Assembly (NCBI RefSeq): GCF_011516635.5
Contig: NZ_CP096255.1
Location: forward strand, 6,012,501-6,076,500
Direction of reading: 5' to 3'
DNA: 64,000 bases
From: Bradyrhizobium barranii subsp. apii
GTDB taxonomy: Bacteria > Pseudomonadota > Alphaproteobacteria > Rhizobiales > Xanthobacteraceae
Shown: one piece after another, positions 8,268 to 18,759 of the stretch
How positions within the stretch are numbered: the stretch's first letter is position 1
How the letters are laid out: the number at the start of each line of letters is the position of its first letter
Made by a program: the position numbers and the translations under genes
The notes under the pieces: model-generated
Databases searched by the model: none
What the model saw: the letters and a program-made list of their open reading frames with translations, nothing else
Told to the model about the DNA's origin: nothing

Positions 8268-8918
8268 TCACGTGGCTTTCAGGGCCTTGAGGGTGCGCTG
8301 GCAGATGGCAGTTATGCCGGCCCAGTTCCCTGCCTTGATCTCCGCCGTCGGGCATAGCCAGGAACCGCCGACCGCGACCACGTTGGGCTCGGCGAGCCAG
8401 GTCGCCGCATTGGCCTCGCCCACACCGCCGGTCGGGCAGAACCGCACATTCGGGAACGGCCCGCCCAGCGCGCGCAGGCCCTTGATGCCGCCGGCCTGCT
8501 CGGCCGGGAAGAATTTTGCGACGTCGAGGCCGTACGACAGCGCCAGCATCAGTTCGGACGCGGTGGCGATGCCCGGCGCGAACGGCAAGGAGCTGTCGGC
8601 GGCGACCTTCAGGAGATCGGGGGTCAGGCCCGGGCTGATGCCGAACGCGACGCCGAGCTTCTCGACGCGGACGAAATCGGCCGGATTGAGGATCGTGCCG
8701 ATGCCGACGACCGCCTCGGGCACCTCGGCCATCATCGCCCTCGCCGCCTCGATCGCAACGGGGGTGCGCATGGTCACCTCCAGCGTGCGGACGCCGCCGG
8801 CAACCAGCGCTTTCGCCAGCGGCACGGCATCCTGGATGCGCTCGATGGTGAGGACAGGAATGACGGTCGCGGCCTTGAGCAGCGCGACGAGATGGTTCTG
8901 TTGGGCAGTCGTGGTCAT
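8268..8918 (-). CDS. eda: KDPG/KHG aldolase
   Basis: Cleaves 2-keto-3-deoxy-6-phosphogluconate to pyruvate and glyceraldehyde-3-phosphate. The class I aldolase fold shows Glu47 in LEVTMRT, the Schiff-base Lys135 in AKFFPAE, and the phosphate loop FCPTGGV followed by GGSW. Start MTTTAQQ at 8918 is preferred; the longer frame to 9014 reads back into the kdgK gene. It lies 13 nt after kdgK, so the two successive steps of KDG breakdown are encoded together at the end of the sugar operon. Confidence 0.95.
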   Translation of the reverse strand: MTTTAQQNHLVALLKAATVIPVLTIERIQDAVPLAKALVAGGVRTLEVTMRTPVAIEAARAMMAEVPEAVVGIGTILNPADFVRVEKLGVAFGISPGLTPDLLKVAADSSLPFAPGIATASELMLALSYGLDVAKFFPAEQAGGIKGLRALGGPFPNVRFCPTGGVGEANAATWLAEPNVVAVGGSWLCPTAEIKAGNWAGITAICQRTLKALKAT

Positions 8919-8931
8919 CTTGGCTTTCGTT

Positions 8932-9939
8932 TCACTTGGTCGCTTGACGCGTGGTCGCCGGCCGGTGCCGCTTCTTCGGCGGCATGGCATAGCCCGGAAT
9001 GATGGCGCCGGCATAGCAGATCACGAGGCTGGCGAGGCGGTGCCCGGCCTGGGCCGCCTCGACCGGATCGGAGCCGCCGAGCCGGGCCGCGATATAGGCC
9101 GCGGCAAAGCTGTCGCCCGCCGCTGTGGTGTCGACGACCGGGTTTGTCATGGGCTCGGCGCGGACTTCGCTGGTGCCGCCGGGGAAGCGCAGCAGGCTGA
9201 CCGGCTCGGCCAGCCGGAACACCAGCTCGGGGCTCGGGATGCGTGCCATCAACTGCTCGTGGCTTTCGCCGGGATAGAGCGCGAGCAGATCCTCGGTCGA
9301 GGTCAGCACGATGTCGGCGGTCGCAAACGCCGTGGCAAAGACCTCGCGGGCGACGTCGCGGTCCGGCCATCCCCGTGCGCGGAAATTGGTGTCGAACACG
9401 AAGCGGGTGCCGAGCAGGCGCGCCCGCTTGATCGCCGCGAACAGTCGCTCGCGTCCGGGCGCATCGTAGATCGAGAGCGTGATCGCCGAGAGATAGACGA
9501 TGTCGTAGCTCATCAGCGAGTTGAGCAGCTCGTCCGTCTCGGGCAGGCTCATCAATTGGCGCGCCGCCGCGCTGTCGCGCCAGTGGAAGAACTGCCGCTC
9601 GCCCTTCGCATCCGTCTGGATCATGTAGAGGCCGGGCAGCTTGCCCGGCAGCCGGGAGACGCGGCGGGTCCCAACGCCCTCCGCATTCCAGGCCGCGATC
9701 ATCTCGTCGCTCAGGGCATCGTCGCCGAGCGCGGTGAGATAGTCGACCTTGACCTCGAGCCGCGCCAGATACACCGCCGTATTGAGGGTGTCGCCACCGA
9801 AGCCGCGCGAATACAGGCCGCCGCCCTGGCCATGCCCGGTGGACTGTCCACCCTGGGCCTGCCGGAGCTCGACCATGCATTCACCGATGCAAGCAACGCT
9901 CGCCATCGTCATATCCACGCTGTTCATCGGTTGGATCAA
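8932..9939 (-). CDS. kdgK: 2-keto-3-deoxygluconate kinase (PfkB family)
   Basis: Phosphorylates 2-keto-3-deoxygluconate to KDPG using ATP. The PfkB/ribokinase fold shows the N-terminal ACIGECMVEL segment and the C-terminal DTTAAGDSFAAAY motif with the catalytic Asp in AAGD. The start is uncertain: TTG 9939 overlaps the upstream stop as TTGA, while ATG 9927 and a later MASVACIGE are alternatives. Upstream is the DenD-like gene, downstream is eda, consistent with one operon. Confidence 0.92.
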   Translation of the reverse strand: MIQPMNSVDMTMASVACIGECMVELRQAQGGQSTGHGQGGGLYSRGFGGDTLNTAVYLARLEVKVDYLTALGDDALSDEMIAAWNAEGVGTRRVSRLPGKLPGLYMIQTDAKGERQFFHWRDSAAARQLMSLPETDELLNSLMSYDIVYLSAITLSIYDAPGRERLFAAIKRARLLGTRFVFDTNFRARGWPDRDVAREVFATAFATADIVLTSTEDLLALYPGESHEQLMARIPSPELVFRLAEPVSLLRFPGGTSEVRAEPMTNPVVDTTAAGDSFAAAYIAARLGGSDPVEAAQAGHRLASLVICYAGAIIPGYAMPPKKRHRPATTRQATK

Positions 9940-10922
9940 GCGACGAAGTTGCCGCCGAGCTCGTCTTCGATGTGAATGCGGATGATGTCGTCAAAAGTCT
10001 TTTCTTCGGTGGTGAAGCCGAGCTCGCGCGCCCGCTTCGCCTCGAAATTGCGCGGCCAGCCGCCGACGATGCCGACGATGAACGGATCCAGCTCGTGCTT
10101 GATGCGCGCGGCGACCTTGTCGCCGGCCACCCGCTTGAGCGCAGCGATCTGTTCGCCGACCGTGGCCGAGAAGCCGGGCATCGTCAGGTTGCGGCGCGGG
10201 CCGACCTTGGCGAGATCCATGGTGCCGGCATGGAGCAGGAAGCCGACAGCCGAGCGCGGCGTGGCGTGCCAGTGGCGGACATCCTCGGAGACCGGGAGCA
10301 CCGCTTCCTTGCCGGCCAGCGGCTCGCGCAGGATGTTGGAGAAGAAGCCCGATGCCGCCTTGTTGGGCAGGCCGGGCCGGATGCAGATGGTCGGCAGACG
10401 GATGCCGATGCCGTCGAGGAAGCCGCGGCGCGAATAGTCGGCGAGCAGCAATTCACCGATCGCCTTCTGGGTGCCGTAGCTGAGCAACGGGGTGTGGAAG
10501 AACTCGTCGCCGATCGCATCCGGGAACGGCGCGCCGAACACCGCGATTGACGAGGTGAAGACCACGCGCGGCTTGTAGCCGCCGCCGACGAGCCTGACGG
10601 CATCGAGCAGCATCCGCGTGCCGTCGAGATTGATGCGGTAGCCCTTGTCGAAATCGAGCTCGGCTTCGCCGGAGACGATCGCGGCGAGATGGAAGATCAC
10701 GTCGGGGCGGCCGGCGATCAGCCTTTCGGCTGCGCCCGGCACGGCGAAATCGCCTGACACGGTCTCGACGGGGAAACCGGCCTTTTCCGGCTTTTTGGGC
10801 TCGACCACGTCGTGCATGGTCAGCTTGGTGATGTCGCTCTTGCCGAGCCGGCCGTCGCGCAACAGCCGTTCACACAATTTACGGCCGACCATGCCGGCGG
10901 CGCCCAGAACCAGAATGTGCAA
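9936..10922 (-). CDS. denD: DenD-like NAD-dependent sugar-acid dehydrogenase/epimerase family
   Basis: An extended SDR of 328 residues with N-terminal LVLGAAGMVGRK (NAD-binding GxxGxxG), a catalytic Ser in FTSSIAVFG and YGTQK as the YxxxK motif. It resembles D-erythronate 2-dehydrogenase (DenD) and related uronate-oxidising SDRs. The start is probably TTG at 10922 (LHILVLG), with AAGGAG 7 nt upstream; the open frame further up is not supported. It sits between the ABC permeases and kdgK in the sugar operon, so it probably oxidises a sugar acid delivered by that transporter. Confidence 0.75.
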   Translation of the reverse strand: MHILVLGAAGMVGRKLCERLLRDGRLGKSDITKLTMHDVVEPKKPEKAGFPVETVSGDFAVPGAAERLIAGRPDVIFHLAAIVSGEAELDFDKGYRINLDGTRMLLDAVRLVGGGYKPRVVFTSSIAVFGAPFPDAIGDEFFHTPLLSYGTQKAIGELLLADYSRRGFLDGIGIRLPTICIRPGLPNKAASGFFSNILREPLAGKEAVLPVSEDVRHWHATPRSAVGFLLHAGTMDLAKVGPRRNLTMPGFSATVGEQIAALKRVAGDKVAARIKHELDPFIVGIVGGWPRNFEAKRARELGFTTEEKTFDDIIRIHIEDELGGNFVA

Positions 10923-11001
10923 GAGCCTACTCCTTCTTATTGGCCGGAGCGCGCCGCTCCTGACACGTTCTCCTGGCACGCTCTCAAGGCAGGCCCCGCG
11001 A

Positions 11002-11877
11002 TCATTCCTTCACGGCGCCGGTCATCGCCGACACATAGTACTCCACGAAGAAGGAATAAAGGATAACTACGGGGACCGAGCCGATCAGGGCCGCCGCCAT
11101 CAGCGCGCCCCAATGGTAGACGTCGCCGCTGACGAGCTCGGTGATGGCGCCGACGGGAATCGTCTTGTTCTCCGACGAGGAGATGAAGGTCAGCGCGTAG
11201 ATGAACTCGTTCCAGGACAACGTGAAGGCGAAGATTCCGGCCGAGATCACCCCCGGGAGCGACAGCGGCAGCGTGATCTTGACCAGGATCTGGAGCCGCG
11301 TCGCCCCGTCGATCAGGGCGCATTCCTCGAGCTCGTAGGGAATGGTGCGGAAATAGCCCATCAGGAGCCAGGTGCAGAACGGGATCAGGAAGGTCGGATA
11401 GGTCAGGATCAACGCCAGATTGCCATCGAACAGGCCGAGCTGGAACACGATCGCCGCCAGCGGAATGAACAGGATCGAGGGCGGCACGAGATAGCCGAGG
11501 AAGATCGCAAGGCCGATATAGCGCGAGCCCTTGTAGCGGACACGTTCGATCGCGTATGCGGCGCAGACGCTGGCGAACAGCGAGATGAAGGTGGAGGACA
11601 CCGAGACGATCACGGTGTTCCACATCCAGAGCGGATAGTCGGTTTCGACCAACAGCTTCTTGATGTGCTCAATGGTCGGATTCACGATCCAGAACGGATT
11701 GTACTTCTCGTAATCGTACATCTCCGCGTCCGGCTTGAACGTCGCGACCGCCATCCAATAGAACGGGAACAGCAGGAAGAAGATGATCAGGCCGAGCGGA
11801 AAGTATACCCGCAAGAACTTCCGCGGGAAGCTCTCGAGATAATCCATTCCGACGCTTTGGTCGTCTGCGGTGCTCAT
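11002..11877 (-). CDS. Carbohydrate ABC transporter permease (MalG/UgpE type)
   Basis: Inner-membrane permease of 291 residues with about six membrane segments and the EAA loop EECALIDGATRLQILVKITLP, which contacts the ATPase. The family is the CUT1 (MalG-like) group of sugar importers. It starts 2 nt before the partner permease ends, and pairs with it, the binding protein at 12895 and the ATPase at 14280 to form one importer. Confidence 0.93.
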   Translation of the reverse strand: MSTADDQSVGMDYLESFPRKFLRVYFPLGLIIFFLLFPFYWMAVATFKPDAEMYDYEKYNPFWIVNPTIEHIKKLLVETDYPLWMWNTVIVSVSSTFISLFASVCAAYAIERVRYKGSRYIGLAIFLGYLVPPSILFIPLAAIVFQLGLFDGNLALILTYPTFLIPFCTWLLMGYFRTIPYELEECALIDGATRLQILVKITLPLSLPGVISAGIFAFTLSWNEFIYALTFISSSENKTIPVGAITELVSGDVYHWGALMAAALIGSVPVVILYSFFVEYYVSAMTGAVKE

Positions 11878-11879
11878 GG

Positions 11880-12827
11880 TCAGTCCCTCCCGCCCTGCTG
11901 CCAGCGGGAGCGCTGAAGCCCGAAGAAGCTGAGCAGGATCGCTGCGACCAGGAACGGGATCATCGCGTTCGAGATCGCTGCGCCCTCCCCGAGATTGCCG
12001 CCGGTGATGGCGCGCTGGAACGAAAGCGTCGCCATCAGATGCGTGGCATTGATCGGCCCGCCCCGCGTGATGGTGTAGATCAGCTGGAAGTCGGTGAACG
12101 TCATCAGCACCGAGAATGTCATCACGACCGCGATGATCGGCGACAGCATCGGCAGCGTGATGTGGCGGAAGCGCTGCATGTTGGTGGCGCCATCGAGATT
12201 GGCGGCCTCGTAGAGCGAGGGCAAAATCGTCTGCAATCCCGCCAGCAGCGTGATCGCCACGAAGGGCACGCCACGCCAGATGTTGGCGGCGACGACCGAC
12301 AAGCGCGCATTCCAGGGATCGCCGAGGAAGTCGATGTAGCGCGTGATCAGGCCGGCCTTGATCAGTACCCAGGAGATGATCGAGAACTGGCTGTCATAGA
12401 TCCACCAGAACGCGATCGCGGACAGCACTGTCGGCACCACGAAGGGCAGCAGCACGATGGCGCGAATCATCGACTTGAACGGCAGCCGCTCGTTGAGCAG
12501 CAGCGCGAGGTAAAGGCCGATGGCAAATTTCACGATGCTCGCGGTGAACGTATAGAAGATGGTGTTGAAGACCGAGAGCCAGAACACCGAATCCTTGGAG
12601 AGCGAGACGAAGTTCGCAAAGCCGATATAGCGCCCGGCCCCGCCGATCTTGGTGTCGGTCATGCCGAGCCAGAAGCCCAGCGCCAGCGGATAAGCCAGAA
12701 ACAGGATGAGGATCGCGATCGCCGGCACCATGAACATCGCGCCGAGCCAATTCCGGCTCTCGAATGCTCTGTTCCATAGGCTGCTGCGCTTGACCTGCGC
12801 GACAGCGGACTCGGCCATGACTGCCAT
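11880..12827 (-). CDS. Sugar ABC transporter permease (MalF/UgpA type)
   Basis: A 315-residue inner-membrane permease with an N-terminal hydrophobic segment (FMVPAIAILILFLAYPLALG) and the EAA motif YEAANLDGATNMQRFRHITLP. It is the MalF-like partner of the downstream permease in a CUT1 importer. It lies in the same strand and operon as the substrate-binding protein and ATPase. Confidence 0.93.
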   Translation of the reverse strand: MAVMAESAVAQVKRSSLWNRAFESRNWLGAMFMVPAIAILILFLAYPLALGFWLGMTDTKIGGAGRYIGFANFVSLSKDSVFWLSVFNTIFYTFTASIVKFAIGLYLALLLNERLPFKSMIRAIVLLPFVVPTVLSAIAFWWIYDSQFSIISWVLIKAGLITRYIDFLGDPWNARLSVVAANIWRGVPFVAITLLAGLQTILPSLYEAANLDGATNMQRFRHITLPMLSPIIAVVMTFSVLMTFTDFQLIYTITRGGPINATHLMATLSFQRAITGGNLGEGAAISNAMIPFLVAAILLSFFGLQRSRWQQGGRD

Positions 12828-12894
12828 GTCGGATTCCCCTCGGAAGAAGAGTCACGGCGTCCGGCGAACCGGACGCCGCGCAGATTGGCGTTGA

Positions 12895-14208
12895 TCAGAC
12901 CTGATAGTAGCGCTTGGCGCGCTCGGCGGCGCGCGCCGCCGCCTGCTTCGGCGTCGCCGAGCCGGAGGCTGCTTCCGCGAACATGTCAACGACGACGAAG
13001 TCGCCCATCACCGCGGCGGAGGCATAGCCGAGATCGCCGGCAAAGCCGTTGTCGCGGCAGCGCTTCAGGCAGTCGCGGTACGGGGTGATCTTCGGATCCG
13101 ACGTCCACACCGGGTTGTCGTTGTAGGCCGGCAGCGGCGGCGACACGTAGCCGTTGGAAGCGACCTCCCAGGCGTCGTAGTTCTCCTTGTCCATCATGAA
13201 CTTGATGAATTCCTTGACCGCCTTGGGATACTTCGAGTGCTTGTAGCCGTAGTAGACCAGCACGTTCTGCTGCTCGGTCGACACGCCCACGGGGCCGATC
13301 GGCATCGGCGCGTGGTTCATGTCCTTGGCGATCTCCTGCTGCTTCGCATCGGTGGAGTTCTTGCCGACGGTCCAGATCGAGATGCCGTTCAGCGTCAGGC
13401 TGAGTTCGCCGTTCAGGAACGCCTTGTTGTTGTTCGAGTCATTCCACGACAGCACGCCCGGGATGAAGGTCTCGTAGAGCTGCTTGACGTATTCGAGCGC
13501 GGCGACCGTCTCCGGGGAGTCGATCACGACCTCGTTCTTGTCGTTGACGACCTTGCCGCCGAACGCCCAGAGCGCCCACTGGCACCAGCCATTGGCATCG
13601 CCCGTGGCATGGCCGAGCGCGAAGCCGGCCGGCGTGTTGTTCTTCTTCAACGCCTGGCAGAGCTTGAGGAAGCCGGCGGTGTCCTTGGGGAATTCCTCGA
13701 AGCCCGCAGCCTTCACGTGGCTGATGCGGTAGTTCAGGCAGCCGCCGGTCGCGCCCTGCGGAATGGCGATCCAGCTGTTGCCCTTCTTGCCGTAACGTTC
13801 GGCAACCGGATACCAGCCGCCATACTGCGCGCCGAGATAGTCGGCGACATCAGTCATGTCGATCAGCTTTTCCGGGAATTTGTGGGGATCGTCGAGCGTG
13901 CCGATGATGAGGTCGGGGCCGGCGCCGACATTGGCGGCCACCGCGGCCTTGGGGCGGATGTCTTCCCAGCTCTCGGCCTCGAGCTTGATCTTGACCCCGG
14001 TCTTCTCGGAGAACTTCTTGGTCTGCTCGGCGAACTTGTCGAACTCGGCCTGGATGAACTGCTTCCAGCGCAAGACGCGGATGGACGCGTTCGGTTCGGG
14101 CGTGTTGGTCCACTCCGCGGCGCGGACCGGCACGATGCCCGGGCCGGCCAGCAGCGCTGCGCCGCCCAGGCCGGCCTTAAGCACACTTCGCCTGTCGAAA
14201 TTGCTCAT
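12895..14208 (-). CDS. Sugar ABC transporter substrate-binding protein (Tat-exported)
   Basis: A 437-residue family 1 extracellular solute-binding protein. Its N terminus has a twin-arginine signal (DRRSVLKAGLGGAALLAG), so export folded by the Tat route is likely. The rest has the CUT1 binding-protein fold (ETFIPGVLSWNDSNNNKAF, MDKENYDAWEVASNGYVSP). It determines what the importer takes up; neighbours point to a sugar or sugar acid, but the ligand cannot be read from sequence. Confidence 0.92.
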   Translation of the reverse strand: MSNFDRRSVLKAGLGGAALLAGPGIVPVRAAEWTNTPEPNASIRVLRWKQFIQAEFDKFAEQTKKFSEKTGVKIKLEAESWEDIRPKAAVAANVGAGPDLIIGTLDDPHKFPEKLIDMTDVADYLGAQYGGWYPVAERYGKKGNSWIAIPQGATGGCLNYRISHVKAAGFEEFPKDTAGFLKLCQALKKNNTPAGFALGHATGDANGWCQWALWAFGGKVVNDKNEVVIDSPETVAALEYVKQLYETFIPGVLSWNDSNNNKAFLNGELSLTLNGISIWTVGKNSTDAKQQEIAKDMNHAPMPIGPVGVSTEQQNVLVYYGYKHSKYPKAVKEFIKFMMDKENYDAWEVASNGYVSPPLPAYNDNPVWTSDPKITPYRDCLKRCRDNGFAGDLGYASAAVMGDFVVVDMFAEAASGSATPKQAAARAAERAKRYYQV

Positions 14209-14279
14209 CGTTCTCTCCCTGAATTTTATATTTGTATTGGGTCGTTCTTGAACAGTCGTTGGGCAATCCTTCGGCGCGG

Positions 14280-15341
<1,062 letters not shown>

Positions 15342-15486
15342 CTAGCTCCCTCCTCGAAAGTCCACGACGCCTCACGCGCCGCGACCGTCTTGTTTTTCAG
15401 ACTTCACCGAACGAAGCCCGATCTTAGCGAGCGACATTGTCGGCAGTTTGTGCGGTTTTGGCAATTTGTCTTTGGTTAGTCGTTGC

Positions 15487-15500
15487 TGGTAGCGCTGTCA
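15487..15500. promoter_or_regulatory. LacI-type operator O1
   Basis: TGGTAGCGCTGTCA is a near-palindrome with the AGCGCT centre typical of LacI-family operators. It sits between the divergent ABC-ATPase gene and the LacI-type regulator, about 40 nt before the latter. A close match (TGATAGCGTTACCA) occurs at 16615-16628 before the dehydratase. Confidence 0.65.
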
Positions 15501-15542
15501 ACGTTCCTTTGTTTGCCGGACCGACTGTGATAAGAGCAACTA

Positions 15543-16643
15543 ATGGGTCGAAAACGCACCAAGTCAGGTAAAATCCGGCTGGCGGAAGTTGCCGAGCTTG
15601 CCGGCGTCAGCCCGATCACGGCGTCCCGGTTCTTCCGCAATCCGGAGGCCCTGTCGGTCGCCAAGCGGACGCGGGTCGAGAGCGCGGCCAACGAGCTCGG
15701 CTATGTGCCGAACCTGGCGGCGCGAGCGCTGGCCTCGCAGCGCACCGAAGTGATCGGCGTCTTGATCCCGTCACTGACCAACAACGTGTTTTCCGACGTG
15801 CTGCGCGGCATCTATGACGCCTCCGAAGGCAGCCGGTACTCGATCCAGTTGTCCAACACACGCTACAGTATTCTCCAGGAGGAGAAGCTGCTGCGCCTGT
15901 TTCTTGCGCAGAAGCCGGCCGGACTGATCGTCACCGGCATCGACCAGACCGCGGAATCGCGCGCGATGCTGGAGGCCGCCGACTGCCCGATCGTGCAGAT
16001 CATGGAGATCGGGCCCAATCCGGTCGACATGATGATTGGCTTTTCGCACTATGATGCGGCCCGCGCGGCGATCGCCCACCTGTTCGCGCAAGGCCATCGC
16101 AAGATCGGCTTCGTCGGCGCGCGCATGGATCCGCGGGTGCAGCGGCGGCTGGACGGATATGTCTCGGCCATGAAGGACGCCGCGCTGTTCGAGCAGCGCC
16201 TCGTCGTCACGACGGCGACACCGACCTCGGTGACGCTCGGCGGCACCCTGTTCACCGATCTGCTGGCGCGCGAGCCCGATATCGACTCGGTGTTCTGCGC
16301 CAATGACGACCTCGCGCTCGGCGTGCTGTTCGAATGCCGGCGCCGGGAGATCGCGGTCCCCGAGCAGATCGCGATCGTCGGATTCAACGACCTCGAATTC
16401 ATGGCCTCCGCGGTCCCCACCCTCACCAGCGTGCGCACCAACCGCTACGAGATGGGCAACACGGCCGCCACCATGCTGATCGAAGCGATCGACGGACGCC
16501 GCCCCGAGCAGCCGGTGCTCGATCTCGGCTTCAAGGTGATCGAGCGGCAAAGCTCGTCGTCGCGGCGGTCGGACGACAGGCCTGCCGCATCAGGCGCGGG
16601 CGCCGCGAACAAAATGATAGCGTTACCAAGTGGCCAAGACTAG
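15543..16643 (+). CDS. LacI-family transcriptional regulator
   Basis: A 366-residue regulator with an N-terminal helix-turn-helix (IRLAEVAELAGVSPITASRF), a hinge helix (ARALASQ) and a periplasmic-binding-like effector domain (VIGVLIPSLTNNVFSDVLRG ... SVFCANDDLALG ... VGFNDLEFM). It is divergent from the ABC transporter operon and followed by the dehydratase; the two operator-like sites suggest it represses both. The effector is likely the transported sugar or a pathway intermediate. Confidence 0.93.
   Translation: MGRKRTKSGKIRLAEVAELAGVSPITASRFFRNPEALSVAKRTRVESAANELGYVPNLAARALASQRTEVIGVLIPSLTNNVFSDVLRGIYDASEGSRYSIQLSNTRYSILQEEKLLRLFLAQKPAGLIVTGIDQTAESRAMLEAADCPIVQIMEIGPNPVDMMIGFSHYDAARAAIAHLFAQGHRKIGFVGARMDPRVQRRLDGYVSAMKDAALFEQRLVVTTATPTSVTLGGTLFTDLLAREPDIDSVFCANDDLALGVLFECRRREIAVPEQIAIVGFNDLEFMASAVPTLTSVRTNRYEMGNTAATMLIEAIDGRRPEQPVLDLGFKVIERQSSSSRRSDDRPAASGAGAANKMIALPSGQD
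16615..16628. promoter_or_regulatory. LacI-type operator O2
   Basis: TGATAGCGTTACCA, nearly matching O1 (TGGTAGCGCTGTCA) with the TGrTAGCGyT core. It overlaps the last codons of the regulator gene and lies about 140 nt before the dehydratase start, a position suited to repressing the plus-strand catabolic genes. Confidence 0.6.
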
Positions 16644-16765
16644 TATCGCGCTTGTGAGGGAATGACCCGCCAACGGGCCTTTGAACCATGGATCGCGCCG
16701 TTGGGCATCGCACCAGCCGAAGCTGAGCTCCCGACGCCAGTGCGTTTGCATTGCAGGAGAAACCA

Positions 16766-18595
16766 ATGACAAAAAAACCAACCAATGGGCATGCGCCCGC
16801 CAGCAACGGCGCTCGCCGCCACCTCCGCTCGCAGGAATGGTTCAACAATCCGCATAATCCGGGCATGACGGCGCTCTATATGGAGCGCTACCTGAATTAC
16901 GGCCTCACCCGGGCCGAGCTTCAGTCCGGCAAGCCGATCATCGGCATCGCCCAGACCGGCAACGACCTTTCCCCCTGCAACCGCCACCATATCGAGCTGG
17001 CGCACCGCGTCCGTGAAGGCATCCGCGAAGCCGGCGGCATTGCGATGGAATTCCCGACCCATCCGATCCAGGAGACCGGCAAGCGCCCGACCGCGGCGCT
17101 CGACCGCAACCTCGCCTATCTCGGCCTCGTCGAGATCCTCTACGGCTATCCGCTCGACGGCGTGGTGCTGACCACCGGCTGCGACAAGACCACGCCTGCC
17201 TGCATGATGGCTGCGGCGACCGTAAACCTGCCCGCGATCGTGCTGTCGGGCGGGCCGATGCTGAACGGCTGGCATGCCGGCGAGCGCACCGGCTCCGGCA
17301 CCATCGTCTGGAAGTCGCGCGAGCGGCTCGCCGCCGGCGAGATCGACTATGAAGAATTCATGGAGATCGTGGCGTCCTCGGCGCCGTCGGTCGGCCATTG
17401 CAACACCATGGGCACCGCCTCGACCATGAACGGGCTTGCCGAAGCGCTCGGCTTCTCGCTGCCGGGCTGCGCGGCGATCCCCGCCCCCTATCGCGAGCGC
17501 GGCCAGATCGCCTACGAGACCGGCAAGCGCGCCGTCGAGATGGTCTGGGAAGACCTCAAGCCGTCGGACATCCTGACCCGCAAGGCGTTCGAGAACTGCA
17601 TCGTGATCAACTCGGCGATCGGCGGCTCGACCAACGCGCCGATCCACATCAACGCGCTGGCCCGCCACATCGGCGTCGAGCTGTCGATCGACGACTGGCA
17701 GAAATTCGGCCACGACGTGCCGCTGCTGGTCAACATGCAGCCGGCCGGCTTCTATCTCGGCGAAGAATTCCACCGCGCCGGCGGCGTGCCGGCCGTGGTG
17801 CGCGAACTGATGAAGCACAAGCGCATCCACGAGGACGCGGTTACCGTGAACGGCCGCGGCATCGGCGAGAACTGCGCCAATGCGCCCGCGCCCGACAATG
17901 ACGTGATCCGGGCCTACGACAAGCCACTGGTGAAGGACGCCGGCTTCCTGGTGCTGAAGGGCAATCTGTTCGATTCCGCGATCATGAAGACCAGCGTGAT
18001 CTCCAAGGAGTTCCGCGACCGCTATCTCAGCAACCCCAAGGATCTGAACGCCTTCGAAGGCCGCGCCATCGTGTTCGAGGGCCCGGAGGATTATCACGAG
18101 CGGATCGACGATGCCTCGCTCGACATCGACGAGAATTGCATGCTGTTCGTCCGCGGCACCGGCCCGATCGGCTACCCCGGCGGCGCCGAGGTCGTGAACA
18201 TGCAGCCGCCGGCTGCGCTGATCAAACGCGGCATTCTCGCCCTGCCCTGCATCGGCGACGGCCGCCAGTCCGGCACCTCGGGCTCGCCGTCGATCCTGAA
18301 CGCCTCGCCGGAAGCTGCCGCCAATGGCGGGCTCGCGATCCTCAAGACCGGCGACAAGGTACGCATCGACCTCAACAAGGGCAGCGCCAATATTCTCATT
18401 TCGGACGACGAGGTGAAGAAGCGCCACGCCGAGCTGATGGCCAATGGCGGCTTCAAGCATCCGGCGAACCAGACGCCGTGGCAGGAGATCTACCGCAACA
18501 CGGTGGGCCAGCAATCGACCGGCGCCTGCATGGAGCTCGCCACAAGGTATCAGAACGTCGCCGGCACGTTTGGTGTCGCCAGAGACAACCACTAA
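16766..18595 (+). CDS. IlvD/Edd-family sugar-acid dehydratase
   Basis: A 609-residue Fe-S dehydratase that converts an aldonate to a 2-keto-3-deoxy sugar acid. Cluster Cys residues are visible in LSPCNRHH, TTGCDKTTPAC and VGHCNTMGTAST, as in L-arabinonate/D-xylonate dehydratases of the family. Start ATG 16766 has AGGAGA about 5 nt upstream. Its product would feed KDG kinase and KDPG aldolase (if a hexonate) or the SDR dehydrogenase downstream. A LacI operator lies upstream. Confidence 0.92.
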   Translation: MTKKPTNGHAPASNGARRHLRSQEWFNNPHNPGMTALYMERYLNYGLTRAELQSGKPIIGIAQTGNDLSPCNRHHIELAHRVREGIREAGGIAMEFPTHPIQETGKRPTAALDRNLAYLGLVEILYGYPLDGVVLTTGCDKTTPACMMAAATVNLPAIVLSGGPMLNGWHAGERTGSGTIVWKSRERLAAGEIDYEEFMEIVASSAPSVGHCNTMGTASTMNGLAEALGFSLPGCAAIPAPYRERGQIAYETGKRAVEMVWEDLKPSDILTRKAFENCIVINSAIGGSTNAPIHINALARHIGVELSIDDWQKFGHDVPLLVNMQPAGFYLGEEFHRAGGVPAVVRELMKHKRIHEDAVTVNGRGIGENCANAPAPDNDVIRAYDKPLVKDAGFLVLKGNLFDSAIMKTSVISKEFRDRYLSNPKDLNAFEGRAIVFEGPEDYHERIDDASLDIDENCMLFVRGTGPIGYPGGAEVVNMQPPAALIKRGILALPCIGDGRQSGTSGSPSILNASPEAAANGGLAILKTGDKVRIDLNKGSANILISDDEVKKRHAELMANGGFKHPANQTPWQEIYRNTVGQQSTGACMELATRYQNVAGTFGVARDNH

Positions 18596-18603
18596 CAGCC
18601 ACG

Positions 18604-18722
18604 TCGTCATTGCGAGCGAAGCGAAGCAATCCAGAGATATCTCCAAGGAGACAGTCTGGATTGCTTCGTCGCAACAGTGCAAAATTGCTGCGCAATTTTG
18701 TCACGAGCTCCTCGCAATGACG
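18604..18722. repeat. Intergenic hairpin repeat (CGTCATTGCGAG type)
   Basis: Starts CGTCATTGCGAGCGAAGCGA and ends CTCGCAATGACG as inverted arms, with inner arms GCAATCCAGA and TCTGGATTGC and a further GCAAAATTGC hairpin. This three-stem arrangement is a well-known dispersed repeat in Bradyrhizobium-like genomes. It lies between the dehydratase and the first SDR gene and may alter mRNA stability. Confidence 0.75.
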
Positions 18723-18759
18723 AGCCGATAGACAAATTCAAGCCAAGGAGAAAAACAAC

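Noticed and set aside
16640..18682. 680-residue open frame opposite the dehydratase
   Set aside because: It is antisense to a clear IlvD/Edd gene; long opposite-strand frames are expected in GC-rich DNA and it has no recognisable motif.
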